DNA of 64,000 nucleotides from Paracoccus shanxieyensis (lineage in GTDB: Bacteria > Pseudomonadota > Alphaproteobacteria > Rhodobacterales > Rhodobacteraceae). Under the pieces are notes generated by a model. That model saw only the letters and a list, made by a program, of their open reading frames with translations, ran no database searches and was not told the DNA's origin. Positions 16,556 to 24,640 of the stretch are shown piece by piece (position 1 is the stretch's first letter; the number at the start of each line of letters is the position of its first letter). Location of the stretch: positions 55,421-119,420 of the forward strand of contig NZ_WMII01000015.1 of assembly GCF_009711265.1 (NCBI RefSeq), given 5' to 3'. Both the position numbers and the translations under genes were made by a program.

Positions 16556-17491
16556 GTGGTCCGCATCGGTTTCCTGCTGTGTCAGGGCTTTTCCAACATG
16601 GTGCTGTCCTGCCTGCTGGAACCGCTGCGGGCCGTGCGCGATCAGGCGGGCATCGACATCCGCTGGCAGGTGCTGACGCCGGACGATGCGCCGGTCAGGT
16701 CCTCAAGCGGGCTGACGGTGACGGCGGATGCACAGGCCGCGGGCGCGCTGGATGTGCTGGTCGTGGTGGCGGGCTATGGCTATCGCGACCATGCGGGCGG
16801 GGCGGCGCTGCGGCGGGTGTCGGGGCTGGCGCGGCACAGCCGTCTGGTGATCGGCGCCGACAGCGGGCCGTGGCTGCTGGCGCAGGCCGGGCTGCTGGAG
16901 GGCCAGCGCGCCACGCTGCATTGGTCGCTGCTGGCCGAATTCGCCGAGGCCTTTCCCGACATCGCCGTCGAGCCTTCGGCCTATGTCGCGGCGGGCCGGA
17001 TCTGGACCTGCGGCGGCGCGGCGGGGGCGCTGGATCTGATGCTGGCCTTCATTGCCGAACGCTTCGGACAGGCCAATGCCTTCATCGCCTCGTCGATGTT
17101 TCTGCATGATGCCGACCGCAGCGATGCGGGCCCCGCCCGCGCGCCGGGGCTGCCGCGCAAGGGCTCGGCCCGGTTGCGGCAGGCAATGAACCTGATGATC
17201 GGATCGGTCGAAACGCCGCTGCCGCTGGCCCGTATCGCGTCGGCCTGCGGCGTGTCGGTCAGCAAGCTGGACCGGCTGTTTCGCAGCGAAATCGGCATGC
17301 CGCCGGGTCGCTATTTCCAGATGCTGCGGCTGTCGCAGGCGCGCGAACTGGCCGCCAGCACCGATTTCGACCTGCGCGAGATCGCGCTGCGCTGCGGCTA
17401 TGGCGATGCGGCGGCGCTAAGCAAGGCGCATCGCCGGGTCTATGGCCAGCCGATCCGCGCCGCACTGGCGCAGCGCGGCGGCGCAGGCTAG
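16556..17491 (+). CDS. GlxA-type AraC family regulator, probable carnitine regulator (CdhR-like)
   Basis: This 311-residue protein reads from a GTG start (MVRIGFLLCQGFSN). Residues 1-190 form a DJ-1/PfpI-like domain (VLVVVAGYGYRDH, LVIGADSGPWLLAQAG), and residues 205-305 hold the two AraC helix-turn-helix motifs (RIASACGVSVSKLDRLFRSE; REIALRCGYGDAAALSKAHR). It is divergent from the dehydrocarnitine cleavage gene with 108 bases between, the arrangement expected for a direct activator such as CdhR. The start is weakly supported: only an AAGG-like site is visible. Its stop shares the bases CTAG with the converging flavin-reductase gene. Confidence 0.88.
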   Translation: MVRIGFLLCQGFSNMVLSCLLEPLRAVRDQAGIDIRWQVLTPDDAPVRSSSGLTVTADAQAAGALDVLVVVAGYGYRDHAGGAALRRVSGLARHSRLVIGADSGPWLLAQAGLLEGQRATLHWSLLAEFAEAFPDIAVEPSAYVAAGRIWTCGGAAGALDLMLAFIAERFGQANAFIASSMFLHDADRSDAGPARAPGLPRKGSARLRQAMNLMIGSVETPLPLARIASACGVSVSKLDRLFRSEIGMPPGRYFQMLRLSQARELAASTDFDLREIALRCGYGDAAALSKAHRRVYGQPIRAALAQRGGAG

Positions 17492-18141
17492 GCCACCTGT
17501 TCGGGCGACAGGCCCGGCAGATCGAAGGTCTGATGCGACCGGCAATAGCCATGCCCGCCCATGCGCCCCAGCGCGTCCAGCCCCACCGGGTCGATATGCA
17601 GCCGTTCGTTCACGATCGAGGACCGCACATGCATCGCCACCACCTCGCCCAGCACGATCTCGCGCGAGGCGCTGACCGACAGGGTGACATAGCGGCGGCA
17701 TTCCATGGCGACGGGGGCCTCGGCGATGCAGGGGGCGGCGACATGGGTGCCGGGCATGGTGGTCAGCCCGGCCCGCGTCACCTCATCGACGCCGGGCGGA
17801 AAGGCCACCGCCGTCACGTTCATCGGATGCAGATTGGCGTGATCGACGATATTGACGGTGAATTCGCCGGTTTCGCGGATGTTGTGGCCGGTATCCTTGA
17901 AGCGCAGATCGTCGTGGTTTTCCACGCCGATGGCCAGAATGGCGGGATCGGCGGACAGCACGTTGAAGAAGCTGAAGGGGGCTGCATTGACCCGGCCCTG
18001 CCGGTCGACGGTCGTGACCCATGCGATGGGGCGCGGCACCACCGCGCCGATCAGCAGCTTGTATCGGTCGCGCGCCGACAGATCCGCAAAATCGAAGCGG
18101 GTGAAATCCGATTGCGGCGGGGCGGCGGTCTGTTCCTGCAT
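17488..18141 (-). CDS. Flavin reductase-like / flavoredoxin family protein (DIM6/NTAB)
   Basis: This 217-residue FMN-binding split-barrel protein contains VVPRPIAWVTTVDRQGRVNAAPFSFFNVLS, the family's flavin-binding signature, and later GEFTVNIVD. Such proteins reduce flavin for monooxygenases or act as oxidoreductases on their own. It is the last gene of the seven-gene minus-strand operon with the ABC transporter and two hydrolases, 13 bases after the GntR gene. No partner monooxygenase is in the operon, so its role is open. It converges on the AraC gene and shares the palindromic stop CTAG. Confidence 0.85.
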   Translation of the reverse strand: MQEQTAAPPQSDFTRFDFADLSARDRYKLLIGAVVPRPIAWVTTVDRQGRVNAAPFSFFNVLSADPAILAIGVENHDDLRFKDTGHNIRETGEFTVNIVDHANLHPMNVTAVAFPPGVDEVTRAGLTTMPGTHVAAPCIAEAPVAMECRRYVTLSVSASREIVLGEVVAMHVRSSIVNERLHIDPVGLDALGRMGGHGYCRSHQTFDLPGLSPEQVA

Positions 18142-18154
18142 GAGGCGGGCCTTC

Positions 18155-18844
18155 TTAATCAGCGTTGTTCAGATAACGGCCAAGGATGGCCGCCACATCC
18201 GGTTCCTTGACCGGATCGTCGGAATTGGCGCGGTCCTCGACCGCGTGCAGATGCGCGTCCATGATCGCCAGCGCGGCTGGCAGATCCTGCGCGGCCAGCG
18301 CGTCGATCAGGCGCAGATGCTCTTCGATGCCGCATTCGGCGGAATGCGGGCGGCCGAACCGCGCAAGGATCAGCGAGGCGCGCGACACGATGCGGCTGAC
18401 AAATCCCGTCAGTTCGGCCGAGCCGGTCAGTTCGGCCAGCAGGATGTGGAATTCCCCCGACAGCCGGATCGACCGCGGGCTTGAGGCCCGCAGCGCCCGC
18501 TCTTCTTCGCGCACATGGCTGCGCAGGGCGTCGATGCTGTCCTTGGACATGCGGCGGCACAGCCGGGTGATGACCTCGTGTTCCAGACAGCGGCGCAGGG
18601 CGAACACGTCCTCGGCCTCGGCGAATTCGGGCATGGCGACGGCGGCGCCGCGATTGGGCCGCATGTCGACCAGCCCGTCGGCCATCAGCCGCACCAGCGC
18701 ATTGCGCGCCGAGGTGCGGCTGACGCCGAAGGTCTCACCGATGGAATCCTCGGGCAGCTTGGTGCCGGGCTTCAGCGCCTGTTCCAGAATGGCCCGCCTG
18801 AGCGAGGCATAGATGGAATCGCTGCGGATGCTGGTGGTGGACAT
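18155..18844 (-). CDS. GntR family transcriptional regulator, FCD subfamily
   Basis: This 229-residue regulator has an N-terminal winged helix (SIGETFGVSRTSARNALVRLMADGLVDMRPNRGAAV, about residues 33-68) and an all-helical FCD ligand domain thereafter with metal-binding His residues in the usual spacing (FHILLAEL, HLRLIDAL). FCD regulators respond to small carboxylates or related metabolites. It lies within the operon between the amidohydrolase and the flavin reductase gene, so it probably controls its own operon. A fitting palindrome is present at 24411-24424. Confidence 0.92.
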   Translation of the reverse strand: MSTTSIRSDSIYASLRRAILEQALKPGTKLPEDSIGETFGVSRTSARNALVRLMADGLVDMRPNRGAAVAMPEFAEAEDVFALRRCLEHEVITRLCRRMSKDSIDALRSHVREEERALRASSPRSIRLSGEFHILLAELTGSAELTGFVSRIVSRASLILARFGRPHSAECGIEEHLRLIDALAAQDLPAALAIMDAHLHAVEDRANSDDPVKEPDVAAILGRYLNNAD

Positions 18845-18913
18845 GACGGGATCCGTTCAGAAAGGGGAATGGCGCTGGCCGGTTGCTGGGCTGATCGGGC
18901 TTTACGGCATGGG

Positions 18914-20173
18914 TCACGATCCGGATACGGAGAATACGGCCTGCGGCTGGTCTGCGCGGATCACCTGCCCCGCCGGGTTGTGAAAACTGCGCCTGCCGCG
19001 CTTCCAGCCCATCGCCACGCGGGGCAAGCTGCGGATCGCCCCCGCGCGGTCGGTGCAGTCCAGCAGGACGATATCGGCATTTGCGCCCACGCACAGGCCG
19101 TGGTCGCGACGCAGGATGCGGGCCGCGTCCTCGGCCACCATGGCGAAGGCCGCGTCCATATCGGCATCGCAGGCAAGCTGCGCCACATTGGCATAAAGGT
19201 TCGCCATGCGCAGCAGTGAGCCATCGCCGAAGGGCGTGAACGGGTTCAGCACATTGTTCGTGGCGATCGAGGTCAGCACGCCTTGACCCCGCATCAGATG
19301 CGCGGGCGCGATGCCGCGCGGCACCAGCCTGTCGCGGTCGCGCCCGGTCAGGAACAGGTCCGTCGCGGGCAGCACGGTCAAGGCGATGCCCGCCTGCGCC
19401 AGATCACGGCCGATCCGTGCCACCTGAGCAGGCGGCATGGCCGACAGGTTGGTGACATGGCCGATGCTGACGCGCCCCTGCCAGCCCCGCGCTGCCGTCT
19501 GCGCGATGACGGCGGGCAGGTTGGTGTGGCCGGGGTCCAGATCGAAATCCAGATGGAAATCGACATCCACATCGAATTCGCCCGCAATGTCGAAGATGGT
19601 GGCGATGTGGCGCGCGGGATCCGGATCTGCATAGGGGCATCCCCCCACCATATCCGCGCCGCGCCGCAGCGCGTCGCGCAGCATGTCTATGGTCTGGGGT
19701 TCCTGCGTCAGCCCCTCTTGTGCAAAGGCGCAAAGCTGGATGTCGATGGCGAAGCGGTAATCCTCGCGCAGGCGCAGCAGCGCGTCCAGCGCGCGAAAGC
19801 CGATGCGCGGGTCCACCTCGACGAAGCTGCGCATCAGCGTGGTGCCATGCAGGATGGCGCGTTCCACCAGCCGCGCAGCGCGCGCATAGACGTCCTGCGC
19901 CGTGAAATCGGCCTTGGCGCGGGCGGTCTGGGCAATCGCCTCGGGCAAGGTGCCTTCGCAGATCGTGCAGCGGCCAAGGATGTCGGCCTTGTCCAGATGG
20001 ATATGGCTGTCAGCAAAGCCCGGAAAGGCGAACATGCCCTGCGCATCGGTCACCTCGCGCGCAGGCCCCTGCAGCGCCGGGCCGATGGCTGCGATGAGGC
20101 CCGCGCTGACGGCGATATCGGCCAAGGCGTCCTGCCCGGCGATGCGGGCATTGCGGATCAGCAGGTCGAGCAT
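18914..20173 (-). CDS. Amidohydrolase, cytosine deaminase-like
   Basis: This 419-residue metal-dependent hydrolase of the CodA/AtzC group has metal ligands in DSHIHLDKADI (His57, His59), FHLDFDLDPGH and SIGHVTNLS. The segment that in cytosine deaminase reads HDDV is TNNV (ATNNVLNPFTPFGDG), so the expected catalytic and metal-binding Asp is Asn; some uncharacterised relatives seem to share this. The substrate is unknown: a cyclic amide or deaminable ring is likely. It overlaps the upstream gamma-glutamyltransferase-like gene by 16 bases, indicating tight coupling. No signal peptide is present. Confidence 0.85.
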   Translation of the reverse strand: MLDLLIRNARIAGQDALADIAVSAGLIAAIGPALQGPAREVTDAQGMFAFPGFADSHIHLDKADILGRCTICEGTLPEAIAQTARAKADFTAQDVYARAARLVERAILHGTTLMRSFVEVDPRIGFRALDALLRLREDYRFAIDIQLCAFAQEGLTQEPQTIDMLRDALRRGADMVGGCPYADPDPARHIATIFDIAGEFDVDVDFHLDFDLDPGHTNLPAVIAQTAARGWQGRVSIGHVTNLSAMPPAQVARIGRDLAQAGIALTVLPATDLFLTGRDRDRLVPRGIAPAHLMRGQGVLTSIATNNVLNPFTPFGDGSLLRMANLYANVAQLACDADMDAAFAMVAEDAARILRRDHGLCVGANADIVLLDCTDRAGAIRSLPRVAMGWKRGRRSFHNPAGQVIRADQPQAVFSVSGS

Positions 20174-21684
20174 GACGGCTCCGCAAAGATCGCGCCGCCA
20201 TCGCTGCGCGGGTCGTGGGCGGCATCCGTGCCGCCATCCGGTCCGATGCGGATCACCCCCGCCTGCCCGCCCAGCGGGCTAAGCGCGGGAAGCGGCGAAA
20301 GCTCATGCCCGCGCGCCAGCAGGGCGTCGGTGGTGGTGGTGGGCAAGCCGTCCTCAAGCTTCAGGCTGTCGCGGCTGTCGGAAAAGGTGCGGCCCAGCAG
20401 AAAACGCGGACGCGCCAGCGCCTCGGCGGCGGACAGGCCGTGGTCGATCAGCAGCGACAGCAGCAGGCTCAGCGTCTGGGGCTGTCCGTCCGCGCCCTGC
20501 GTGCCATAGATCAGGCGCGGGCGACCGTCAGGCCCCAGCGCCATGCCGGGGTTCAGCGTATAGAACGGCCGCTTGCCCGGCGCGATGGCGTTGGGATGGC
20601 CGGGCTGCGTGGTGAAGGCCGCGCCCCGGTTCTGCCAGATGATGCCGGTATCGCCCAGCATGACGCCGCTGCCCCAGTCGAAATACAGGCTTTGCAGCAC
20701 GCAGGCCGCGCGCCCCTGCGCATCGACCGCCGCCAGAAAGGCGGTGTCGCCCGGTTGCCAGGGTTGCGGCCAGTCCATCGCCCGGTCGCTGATCCGGCCC
20801 GCCGCCGCGTCCAGTCGCGCCGCATCCAGCAGCGCCGCCGGATCAAGCGGCGCGAAACGCGGATCGGCAATCGCGGGGCGATCCAGAAAGGCCTGCTTCA
20901 CCGCCTCGACCAGATGGTGATGAAAGGCGTCGCCATCGGGGGCCATCCGGCCCATCTGAAAGCGTTGCAGGATGCCCATGATCTGCAAGGTGGTCGCGCC
21001 CTGCGTCGGCGGCGGCGGCGCATGCAGCGTCAGGCCGCGATAATCCAGCCGCAGCGGCGCGACACGCCGGGTCTGCGTCGCAGCCAGATCGGCGGCGGTC
21101 AGGGGCGCGCCCGCATTCCGCAGCGCATCCGCGATCCGCCCCGCCAGTTCGCCCCGGTAAAAGCTGGCCGCGCCGTCGCGGGCGATCAGGCCCAGCGTGC
21201 GGGCCAGATCGGGCTGCCTTTGCCAGTCGCCATCGGGCATCAGCGGCGCGGTGCCGCGAAATTCCTGCCAGAACCGCTGCGAGGCCGACACGGCAAAACC
21301 GTCCTGCGCCAGCCCGATGGCGGGTTGCAGCAGATCCCCCAGCGACCGCGTGCCGGACCACGCATCGCGGGAATGGGCCAGCAGGTGGTCCCAGCTGTCG
21401 ACCAGCGCCGCCGTCGTCAGCATCGAGCCCGGCCCGCGCTGGTCGATCTGCATGACGGGCGTGGTGGTGGCCTGCCCGATCCCCAGATAGCAATCGACGG
21501 ACCCTTTCCCATCGGTGACCATCCAGACGGCATCGCCGCCCAGCCCGCAGAAATGCGGATAGCTGACCGCCAGCGCCGCGCCCGCGGCAACCAGCGCCTC
21601 GATGGCATTGCCGCCTTGGGCCAGCACATCCGCCCCGGCCTTGGCCGAGGCGTCATGCGGCGATATGACGACCGCTCTGGTCAT
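20158..21684 (-). CDS. Gamma-glutamyltransferase family protein
   Basis: This 508-residue N-terminal nucleophile hydrolase starts MTRAVVISPHDASAKAGADVLAQGGNA, a typical family start but without a signal peptide, so it appears cytosolic. Autoprocessing and the nucleophile would be Thr314 in QPGDTAFLAAVD. The C-terminal subunit keeps the substrate loop region and PFYTLNPGMAL. It overlaps the binding-protein gene by ATGA and the amidohydrolase by 16 bases. Members of this group outside classical glutathione metabolism hydrolyse gamma-glutamyl or other amide bonds; here a compound taken up by the ABC transporter is the likely substrate. Confidence 0.88.
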   Translation of the reverse strand: MTRAVVISPHDASAKAGADVLAQGGNAIEALVAAGAALAVSYPHFCGLGGDAVWMVTDGKGSVDCYLGIGQATTTPVMQIDQRGPGSMLTTAALVDSWDHLLAHSRDAWSGTRSLGDLLQPAIGLAQDGFAVSASQRFWQEFRGTAPLMPDGDWQRQPDLARTLGLIARDGAASFYRGELAGRIADALRNAGAPLTAADLAATQTRRVAPLRLDYRGLTLHAPPPPTQGATTLQIMGILQRFQMGRMAPDGDAFHHHLVEAVKQAFLDRPAIADPRFAPLDPAALLDAARLDAAAGRISDRAMDWPQPWQPGDTAFLAAVDAQGRAACVLQSLYFDWGSGVMLGDTGIIWQNRGAAFTTQPGHPNAIAPGKRPFYTLNPGMALGPDGRPRLIYGTQGADGQPQTLSLLLSLLIDHGLSAAEALARPRFLLGRTFSDSRDSLKLEDGLPTTTTDALLARGHELSPLPALSPLGGQAGVIRIGPDGGTDAAHDPRSDGGAIFAEPSCSTC

Positions 21685-22703
21685 TCTGCGGTATAAACCA
21701 GCGTGCGTTCCTCTTGCGGGGGCAGGAAGTCGCGGGTGAAGACGGCGCTTGCCTCGGGCTTTGCGGGCAGCTCATAGCCCTCGGCCACGATGTCGATGGC
21801 GCGGGTCAGGCGGGCATCGTCCAGATCGCCCAGACCGATGCGCTGCGATTCCGGCGATTGCATCAGGCGTTCGTAAGCAAAGATCATGCGGTCCCGTTCC
21901 AGATCGGCCTTGGCAAGGTTGTCATAGGCGGTGATCGAGGCCGCGCCTGCATCCAGATCGGTGCCGATCTCGATCGCGGCACGGTTGATCGCCCGCACCA
22001 GCCCGCGCACGGCGTCGGGATTTTCGGCGATCAGCTTGCGCGACACCATGACGCCATTGGAGTAAAGATCCAGCCCGAAATCTCCGAAGTTCAGCCAGTT
22101 GTAATCGGCTTCCGGATCCTGCCGGTTGTTGATGAGGTTGAACCAGCCGGTAATGTTGAAGACCAGCGCGCCGTCGATATCGCCCTTGATCAGCATCGGC
22201 TCTTGCAGGTTAGGCGCAAGGTTGGTGATCTGCAACTGCGCCGGGTCGATGCCGTTCTTGCGGGCAAGCACCGTGACCAGCCGCGTCGTCGGCGTCCCCT
22301 GCGCGCCGCCAAGGGTCTTGCCCAGCAGATCGGCGGGCGTGGTGATGCCGGTTTCCTTGCGCGAGGAAATGGCAAAGGGCGGCACGCTCCACATCTGATA
22401 GACCATGACCGGGGTTTCCTCGGGCCGGGTCGCGGCGTTCTGGATGATGGCGTTGATGTCGCCGAAGCCCGCGTCATAGGTGCCCGACATGATGCGCGTG
22501 ACCGTCGCGCCCGAGCCTTCGCCCTGATCGATGGTGACGTTCAGGCCTTCGTCCTTGAAATAGCCCTTGCTCAGCGCCAGCAGCATCGGCGCGTCCGAGC
22601 CTTGGGTCTTCCAGCCCAGCGTAAAGCGGATGTCGGTTTCGGCCAGCGCCGTGCCCGTCAGGGCAAGGCCAAGGGCGATGGATGCGGCAAGTCGTTGGAA
22701 CAT
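21681..22703 (-). CDS. ABC transporter substrate-binding protein, NMT1/THI5-like (SsuA/TauA family)
   Basis: This 340-residue periplasmic protein has signal peptide MFQRLAASIALGLALTGTALA. The mature start DIRFTLGWKTQGSDAPMLLALSKGYFKDEGL is the signature of the NMT1/THI5-like group that binds pyrimidine precursors, sulfonates or nitriles. GQGTPTT-type substrate loop sequence (GGAQGTPTTRLV) is also seen. It is the third gene of a complete ABC importer (ATPase, permease, binding protein) and overlaps the hydrolase gene by ATGA. The co-transcribed amidohydrolase and gamma-glutamyltransferase favour a nitrogen-containing, perhaps pyrimidine-like, ligand. Confidence 0.9.
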   Translation of the reverse strand: MFQRLAASIALGLALTGTALAETDIRFTLGWKTQGSDAPMLLALSKGYFKDEGLNVTIDQGEGSGATVTRIMSGTYDAGFGDINAIIQNAATRPEETPVMVYQMWSVPPFAISSRKETGITTPADLLGKTLGGAQGTPTTRLVTVLARKNGIDPAQLQITNLAPNLQEPMLIKGDIDGALVFNITGWFNLINNRQDPEADYNWLNFGDFGLDLYSNGVMVSRKLIAENPDAVRGLVRAINRAAIEIGTDLDAGAASITAYDNLAKADLERDRMIFAYERLMQSPESQRIGLGDLDDARLTRAIDIVAEGYELPAKPEASAVFTRDFLPPQEERTLVYTAE

Positions 22704-22740
22704 GGCAGTCTCCGGGTTGTCTGGGTGGGGGATGACGGGA

Positions 22741-23514
22741 TCAGGCGGCAGCGTCCGAGCGGCGGTTGGCCCAGCCGACGAAACGCCGTTCGATCAGGGA
22801 AAACAGGACGTAAAGCGCGACCCCAAGAAAGGCCAAGATGAACAGCCCGGCAAAGACCAGCGGCACATCGAAATTCGACGAGGCGGCCATCATGACATTG
22901 CCGATCCCCTTGTTCGAGGCGACGGTCTCGGCCAGCACCGTGCCGACAAAGGCGAAGGTCGCGGCGATCTTCAGCGAGGCGAAGAAGAAAGGTGCGGTGC
23001 GCGGCAGGCCGACATTGACCAGCACATCCATTTTCGACGCGCCAAGGGCCTTCAGCACGTCCTCAAGCTCGGGCTCGGTGCTGGCAAGGCCGGTGGCGAT
23101 ATTGACGACGATGGGGAAAAAGCACATCGCCAAGGCCGTCAGGATGGCCGGGACCGGACCCGCGCCGAACCACAGCACGAAGATCGGCACCACGGCGACC
23201 TTGGGGATCGAGGAAAAGCCGATCAGCAGCGGATAGGCCGTGTCATAGGCGATGCGCGACGTGCCGATCAGAACGCCGATCACCACGCCGACCACCACCC
23301 CCAGCGCAAAGCCGATCATCGTCGTCCACAGCGTTTGCAGGATATGCGGCCACAGCACCGGCATTCGCTGCACCATCACGGCAAAGATCTGGCTGGGCCG
23401 CGGCACGATCAGATCCGAGATGTTCAGGCTGAGGCACAGCAATTCCCATGCCAGAAAGAACCCGACGATCAGGGCGGCGGCCCATGCGCGGCGACGAAAG
23501 TGATAGCTGCTCAT
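22741..23514 (-). CDS. ABC transporter permease (SsuC/TauC family)
   Basis: This 257-residue inner-membrane protein has about six transmembrane helices, starting MSSYHFRRRAWAAALIVGFFLAWELL. The EAA loop that docks the ATPase reads LEDVLKALGASKMDVLVNVGLPRTAPFF (residues about 165-195). The ATG overlaps the ATPase stop by ATGA, which fixes the start against an upstream in-frame codon. It partners the ATPase upstream and the binding protein downstream. Confidence 0.92.
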   Translation of the reverse strand: MSSYHFRRRAWAAALIVGFFLAWELLCLSLNISDLIVPRPSQIFAVMVQRMPVLWPHILQTLWTTMIGFALGVVVGVVIGVLIGTSRIAYDTAYPLLIGFSSIPKVAVVPIFVLWFGAGPVPAILTALAMCFFPIVVNIATGLASTEPELEDVLKALGASKMDVLVNVGLPRTAPFFFASLKIAATFAFVGTVLAETVASNKGIGNVMMAASSNFDVPLVFAGLFILAFLGVALYVLFSLIERRFVGWANRRSDAAA

Positions 23515-24341
23515 GCTGCGGTCTCCGCCGGCTGGTTGCGTGCGGCGATGATCTTTTCGCGCAGGGCCTGGTTCATGGCGACGAAATCCGGCTCGAATGT
23601 CATGGCGACGGTGCGGGGGCGCGGGAAATCGACCGGGCTGTTGTCGATGATGCGGCCGGGGCACGCGCTCATCACGCAGATGCGGCTGGCAAGGAAACCG
23701 GCCTCTTTCAGGTCATGGGTGACAAGGATCACCGTGGGCTTGCGCTTCATCCACAGCGTCTGCATGGCGTTCCACAGCTCTTCGCGGGTGAACTGGTCCA
23801 GCGCGCCAAAGGGTTCGTCCAGCAGCAGAAGCTGCGGCTCGTGGATCAGGGCGCGGCACAGATTGGCGCGCTGCAACATGCCGCCCGACAGCTGCCACGG
23901 ATAATGGCCTGCGAATTTCGACAGGCCGACATCGTCCAGCATGGCATGCACGCGGTCGCGGTATTCGCCGCGCTTCTTGCGGGCAAAATCCTGGCGAAAC
24001 GGGCGCACGATGCGCAAAGGCAGCATCACGTTCTTTTCGATGGTCAGCCATGGCAGCAGGGTCGGGTTCTGAAACGCCATGCCCAGCCGCAGCGCCTTGG
24101 CCTTGACCTCGCGCCCGCCGACCAGCACGTCGCCAGTCGTCGGCTCCAAAAGCCCGGCGGCCAGCCGCAGGATGGTGGACTTGCCGCAGCCCGAGGGGCC
24201 GACAAGGGCCAGAAACTCGCCCTGCCTGATGGTCAGGTTCGTCGGCTGCAACGCGGGAACCGCGCGATCTGCCGGGCCGAAGGAAACCGAGGCCTCCCAC
24301 AGTTTCACGGCGTCGGCCTGATGTCTTGCGGCTGATTGCAT
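23511..24341 (-). CDS. ABC transporter ATP-binding protein (SsuB/TauB family)
   Basis: This 276-residue ATPase has Walker A GPSGCGKST, Q-loop MAFQNPTLLPWLT, signature YPWQLSGGMLQRANLCRAL, Walker B LLLLDEPFGALD and an H-loop (VTHDLKEA). The start at MQSAARHQAD is preferred to one 15 codons earlier, but both are possible. It is the first gene of the operon running to 17488. Inner-membrane peripheral subunit of the NMT1/THI5-type importer. Confidence 0.92.
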   Translation of the reverse strand: MQSAARHQADAVKLWEASVSFGPADRAVPALQPTNLTIRQGEFLALVGPSGCGKSTILRLAAGLLEPTTGDVLVGGREVKAKALRLGMAFQNPTLLPWLTIEKNVMLPLRIVRPFRQDFARKKRGEYRDRVHAMLDDVGLSKFAGHYPWQLSGGMLQRANLCRALIHEPQLLLLDEPFGALDQFTREELWNAMQTLWMKRKPTVILVTHDLKEAGFLASRICVMSACPGRIIDNSPVDFPRPRTVAMTFEPDFVAMNQALREKIIAARNQPAETAA

Positions 24342-24410
24342 CGTCGTCTCATGTCCTGCATCCGGGTATGGATGCAGTAGAGGCATAAATTGCGTTCATT
24401 ATAGTTTTTT

Positions 24411-24424
24411 AATTGTATGCAATT
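24411..24424. promoter_or_regulatory. Probable GntR-family operator at the head of the ABC/amidohydrolase operon
   Basis: AATTG-TATG-CAATT has perfect 5-bp arms and contains TTGTATGCAA, close to the usual FCD-type GntR operator. It lies 70 bases before the first gene, in an AT-rich patch (24387-24435) that stands out from the GC-rich background and should hold the promoter. The operon encodes a GntR regulator. Confidence 0.6.
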
Positions 24425-24488
24425 TTTAATTCACCAAGCATACGTTTTCCTGCCGGTTGCGGCGGCAAATCCGCGGGCATCGCCGCAT

Positions 24489-24504
24489 ATCCGGGCAAAT
24501 CGCG
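24489..24504. repeat. 16-bp intergenic motif, copy 1
   Basis: ATCCGGGCAAATCGCG is found here, upstream of the MFS gene, and again without mismatch at 52357-52372 upstream of the RTX gene. A shorter core, GCAAATCGC, also occurs at 12027-12035. Confidence 0.7.
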
Positions 24505-24640
24505 AAAGCCTGGCCCGGCTTCGGGCCGAATCCCGCCGTGATGCGGGCGCAAGGCGGGCAGATCGCGCGATCCGGCCCACATGGCTTGACCTTGCCGCGT
24601 CGCAGGCGCACAGGCACGGATGACAGTGCAGGATCACGGC

